Shown: positions 5,655 through 7,711 of the stretch, one piece after another
Numbering within the stretch: the stretch's first letter is position 1
Layout of the letters: every line of letters starts with the position of its first letter
From: JAHELQ01 sp965603365
Lineage (GTDB): Bacteria; Acidobacteriota; Aminicenantia; UBA2199
Direction of reading: 5' to 3'
NCBI GenBank assembly: GCA_965603365.1
Contig: CBFDCR010000126.1
Span: forward strand, 1 to 7,711
DNA length: 7,711 bases
Program-made: the position numbers and the translations under genes
The notes under the pieces: generated by a model
Seen by the model: the letters and a program-made list of their open reading frames with translations, nothing else
Databases searched by the model: none
Told to the model about the DNA's origin: nothing

Positions 5655-6373
5655 ACACCCCCATCCTGCTTTTTCTGGAGCTTCCGGATCTCCTCGGCCA
5701 CCTTCAGGTCGAGGGGATGGGTAATTTTGATATTTAAGGCACTGCCTTCGACAACGGCAATGTCTGCCAGTTTAAATTGAAACACCAGGGAACAATCGTC
5801 GCTGGCGTTGGCGACCCGGCGCTCTTGCGCCATTTGGTGGGCCTTCCGGATCAGTTTTAAGCGGAAGGCCTGGGGAGTCTGGACCCTCTTTAGATCGCTG
5901 CGCCGGGGAATGTTTCGAATCAAATCATGTTGATCGGTCTGCACAATGGTATCGGTAACCGGCACCGCCACATTAACGGCAGCAAAATCCGTTAATTTGG
6001 CCAGCACCCCGTCGATGATCTGCCGGGACACGAAGGGCCGGGCCGCGTCGTGAATCAGCACATTCTCATAATCCCCCTCTTCGGCAGCCATCACGCCGCG
6101 GCGGGACGACTCCTGCCGCGTCTCCCCGCCTTCCACTATCTTCCAGACCTTGCGGAAATTGTGTTTGCGGACCAATTCCAGGGTCTGCTGGTAGAAGGTG
6201 GGATTGGGGTTGGTCACCACAAAGATGTCGTCGATGTGGGGATGATATTCAAACCTCTCGATGGCCAGCACCAGCAGGGGTTTCCCGCCCACCTTTAAGA
6301 ACTGCTTGGGCCGCCTCTCATCCAGCCTCGAGCCGCTGCCCCCGGCCAGGATTAACGCCAGATTTTTTTTCAT
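5651..6373 (-). CDS. ispD: IspD/TarI-family cytidylyltransferase, probably 2-C-methyl-D-erythritol 4-phosphate cytidylyltransferase
   Basis: The 240-residue nucleotidyltransferase uses CTP to make CDP-methylerythritol in the MEP isoprenoid pathway, if the IspD call is right. Signatures: LILAGGSGSRLDERRPKQFL (7-26), with Arg16 and Lys23 as likely catalytic residues; GGETRQESSRRGV (82-94); VLIHDAARPFV (105-115); VPVTDTI (137-143); RVQTPQAF (163-170); SDDC (191-194); and EGSALNIKITHPLDL (209-223). The neighbour that most often accompanies ispD, ispF, is absent. Some features (YHPHIDDI, IPRRSDLKRVQTPQ) also recall TarI ribitol-5-phosphate cytidylyltransferases, so a teichoic-acid-type substrate is the main alternative. 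I chose the ATG at 6373 because the sequence MKKNLALILAGG is the normal start and TATAAT ends six bases upstream, which excludes the TTG five codons earlier. No Shine-Dalgarno sequence is visible. It is the first gene of the ispD-methyltransferase-cupin-telA run. Confidence 0.87.
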   Translation of the reverse strand: MKKNLALILAGGSGSRLDERRPKQFLKVGGKPLLVLAIERFEYHPHIDDIFVVTNPNPTFYQQTLELVRKHNFRKVWKIVEGGETRQESSRRGVMAAEEGDYENVLIHDAARPFVSRQIIDGVLAKLTDFAAVNVAVPVTDTIVQTDQHDLIRNIPRRSDLKRVQTPQAFRLKLIRKAHQMAQERRVANASDDCSLVFQFKLADIAVVEGSALNIKITHPLDLKVAEEIRKLQKKQDGGV

Positions 6374-6379
6374 GGTCTC

Positions 6380-6408
6380 ATTATACAATCACTCCCTGCA
6401 TTTTAAAA
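6380..6408 (-). promoter_or_regulatory. Promoter of the ispD run, predicted leaderless
   Basis: On the minus strand a perfect TATAAT (6380-6385) ends six bases before the ispD ATG, so transcription should begin at or beside the A of ATG. A weak -35, TTTTAA (6403-6408), lies 17 bases upstream. The geometry is identical to that at 1717-1731. Confidence 0.6.
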
Positions 6409-6490
6409 GCCCTCCGCCGGTTGACAAAGGTATTTTTTTATAAACTTAACACAAAACCAGGGGCAATTGTCGATGGAGGCGAGATTTGGA

Positions 6491-6519
6491 TTGATTTTTT
6501 GGGGATTTTCTTTTATCAT
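6491..6519 (+). promoter_or_regulatory. Promoter for the FHA-domain gene
   Basis: TTGATT (6491-6496), a 17-base spacer and TATCAT (6514-6519; five of six consensus bases) predict transcription from about 6526 and a leader of roughly 22 bases carrying the AAAGGAGGT ribosome binding site. A perfect TTGACA at 6421 has only poor -10 partners. Confidence 0.55.
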
Positions 6520-6548
6520 TATGAATCGGAACATCAAAGGAGGTTTTT

Positions 6549-7529
6549 ATGGCGACAACCGACGACAAGGCGGTATACCTGAAAGGGTTAACAGCCAGGT
6601 ACGAGGACCACCAATACCCCCTGGACAAAGAAGAATTCCTGATCGGTAGAGCCGCGGATAACGACCTGATCATGGCAGAAGAGACCATCTCCTCGCAGCA
6701 TGCCAGGATCACCGCCCAGGAAAACAATTTTGAAATCATCGATCTCGATTCCGCCAACGGCACTTTCGTGAATGGGGAAAGAATCACCCAAACGGCCATT
6801 CGGAACGGCGATACGGTCAGGTTCGACCTATTTGAATTCCAATTTGTAAATCCCGCGGATGTATCCAGGACAGTCATGGCCCCAACGCTGGATGATGCCG
6901 AAGACGAAGAGATCGGGAAAACAATGGTGCGCCCCTCTTTAGACGAAGAACAGGGGGAGACCACCGTATTTCCCGCCCCCCCCGAAACCGAACCTACTGT
7001 CCCGGAAGCCCCGGCGGTCCAACCGGTAAAGGCAGGAATCCGCTGGCCGGGGATCATCCTGGGACTCGTGGTCACCTTCCTGATCGGCTACGGCAGCCTG
7101 TTTGCCCTCACCTGGGCTGAGAACGGCTTTTCCGGGGAGACGGTTAAATCTGCCTTAGCCGGTGCGATCGGTACTTATCCCTTTAAACACCTTCATCCGC
7201 TGTGGACGAACAATCCTTTTACCGTGGAAGCCTTCCTTTTCCTGTTGTGCCTCCTCCTGGCCCTGCTGCTGGGCGGCTTAACGCTGCGCAGCCTCTCCGG
7301 CAAAAACAGATTTGGCCACTCTGCCCTATTTGCCCTCCTCTATATTGTGATCGCCCTGCTGGCCCAACTGGCGGCCATGAAACTCAACTTTTCGGCCTGG
7401 TCAGGCGCCTTTTCAACGGCCGGTGTCGGACTGCAAATCGCACCCCTCAACATCCTGGCCTCCATCGCCTATTTCTGGATCGTCAGTTTCGTCTTCTCCC
7501 TGGGCGGCTCCCTGCTGAGCAACAAATAA
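6549..7529 (+). CDS. FHA-domain protein with Thr-motif linker and four membrane helices
   Basis: The 326-residue protein starts at the ATG five bases after AAAGGAGGT. An N-terminal FHA domain (about 8-100) shows the phosphothreonine-binding residues: GR (33-34), SSQH (48-51) and SANGTFVNG (68-76). A Pro/Glu-rich linker (101-165) follows with repeated RTVMAPTLDD (107-116), KTMVRPSLDE (124-133) and TTVFPAP (138-144). Their threonines could be targets of a Hanks-type kinase and might bind the FHA domain of the same or another molecule. About four hydrophobic helices (168-189, 227-248, 257-277, 297-320) anchor it in the membrane; the FHA domain is expected in the cytoplasm. The fold of the membrane part is unfamiliar to me. 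The gene is divergent from ispD and shows no kinase or phosphatase neighbour. Signalling is an inference from the FHA domain; the partner is unknown. Confidence 0.9.
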   Translation: MATTDDKAVYLKGLTARYEDHQYPLDKEEFLIGRAADNDLIMAEETISSQHARITAQENNFEIIDLDSANGTFVNGERITQTAIRNGDTVRFDLFEFQFVNPADVSRTVMAPTLDDAEDEEIGKTMVRPSLDEEQGETTVFPAPPETEPTVPEAPAVQPVKAGIRWPGIILGLVVTFLIGYGSLFALTWAENGFSGETVKSALAGAIGTYPFKHLHPLWTNNPFTVEAFLFLLCLLLALLLGGLTLRSLSGKNRFGHSALFALLYIVIALLAQLAAMKLNFSAWSGAFSTAGVGLQIAPLNILASIAYFWIVSFVFSLGGSLLSNK

Positions 7530-7711
7530 ACCCTTTCGACCCTACGGCCGCCACCTACTACCCCCAGGGCAAATCCTTCCACTGGGGTATCAAACTCTAC
7601 TTGATCAGAGGTGGGATAACTCACATGGATTTATAGAGATAAAATATGGTGGATTATGTTTCACTATTTGTAATAAATACTATCTTTTACTTTCCTACCT
7701 ATCACCTTTGT
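7530..7711. other. Right-edge region without a supported complete gene
   Basis: The first ~95 bases after the FHA gene are C-rich and contain CCCCAG (7562-7567) inverted as CTGGGG (7582-7587) with a 14-base loop and no T run, so I do not call a terminator. After about 7630 the DNA becomes AT-rich. Two weak edge frames exist. A plus-strand ATG at 7645 is open to the edge for 22 hydrophobic-looking codons, with only a poor GAG before it. A minus-strand frame enters from the right and stops at 7664. Neither can be supported from this length. Confidence 0.4.

Noticed and set aside
6421..6449. Perfect TTGACA upstream of the FHA gene
   Set aside because: No acceptable -10 at 16-18 bases (ACTTAA at 17); the promoter at 6491-6519 is better placed.
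6446..7075. Minus-strand frame of 209 codons opposite the FHA gene
   Set aside because: Ser-rich low-complexity product, antisense to a gene with clear FHA motifs and a strong ribosome binding site.
7562..7587. CCCCAG/CTGGGG inverted repeat as FHA terminator
   Set aside because: The stem is only six pairs with a 14-base loop and no T run follows.
7202..7636. Plus-strand frame running through the FHA 3' end to 7636
   Set aside because: It overlaps the membrane-helix region of the FHA gene in another frame, is rich in Pro and Arg, and shows no start signal.

Overview
The window is bacterial DNA: strong GGAGG-type ribosome binding sites, sigma70-like promoters, a lipoprotein signal peptide, an MEP-pathway-type cytidylyltransferase and short polycistronic spacing. 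Promoter style (TTGACA/TATAAT, one extended -10) and gene content (YaaN/TelA-like protein, cupin_5, FHA membrane protein) would fit a Clostridia-like Bacillota or an uncultured bacterium, but no gene here fixes the phylum. Base composition is not uniform. About 1-1620 and the last ~80 bases are AT-rich, while ~1730-7625 is clearly GC-richer, so the left part may be a different, possibly acquired, segment.

Left, AT-rich part (minus strand): a lipoprotein solute-binding protein of the LivK/branched-chain amino acid type, followed after 12 bases by a gene that runs off the left edge. Its visible N-terminus resembles class I isoprenoid (polyprenyl) synthases. No permease or ATPase gene is visible. 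Just upstream, at the composition boundary, is a palindromic element. To its right, on the plus strand, lie an unrecognised 139-residue protein with a His-rich tail, a short antitoxin-like ORF without a toxin, and a divergent glycerophosphodiester phosphodiesterase-family gene.

Central part (minus strand): a compact run in the order ispD-like cytidylyltransferase, SAM O-methyltransferase (4-base overlap), cupin_5/DUF985 protein (16-base gap) and TelA/YaaN-like protein (69-base gap), probably one transcription unit. It converges on the phosphodiesterase gene with only 4 bases between the stop codons. Divergent from ispD is a plus-strand gene for a cytoplasmic FHA domain, an acidic linker with repeated threonine motifs, and about four transmembrane helices.

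The most notable points are: (1) the isoprenoid-synthase-like gene behind an orphan lipoprotein receptor; (2) two genes whose ATG lies exactly 6 bases after TATAAT, predicting leaderless mRNAs; (3) the Thr-motif repeats between the FHA domain and the membrane region; (4) a strong G-over-C strand bias in the 5' part of the phosphodiesterase gene. I see no CRISPR array, tRNA, rRNA, intact transposase or prophage gene. No complete, clearly novel multi-gene system is demonstrated.
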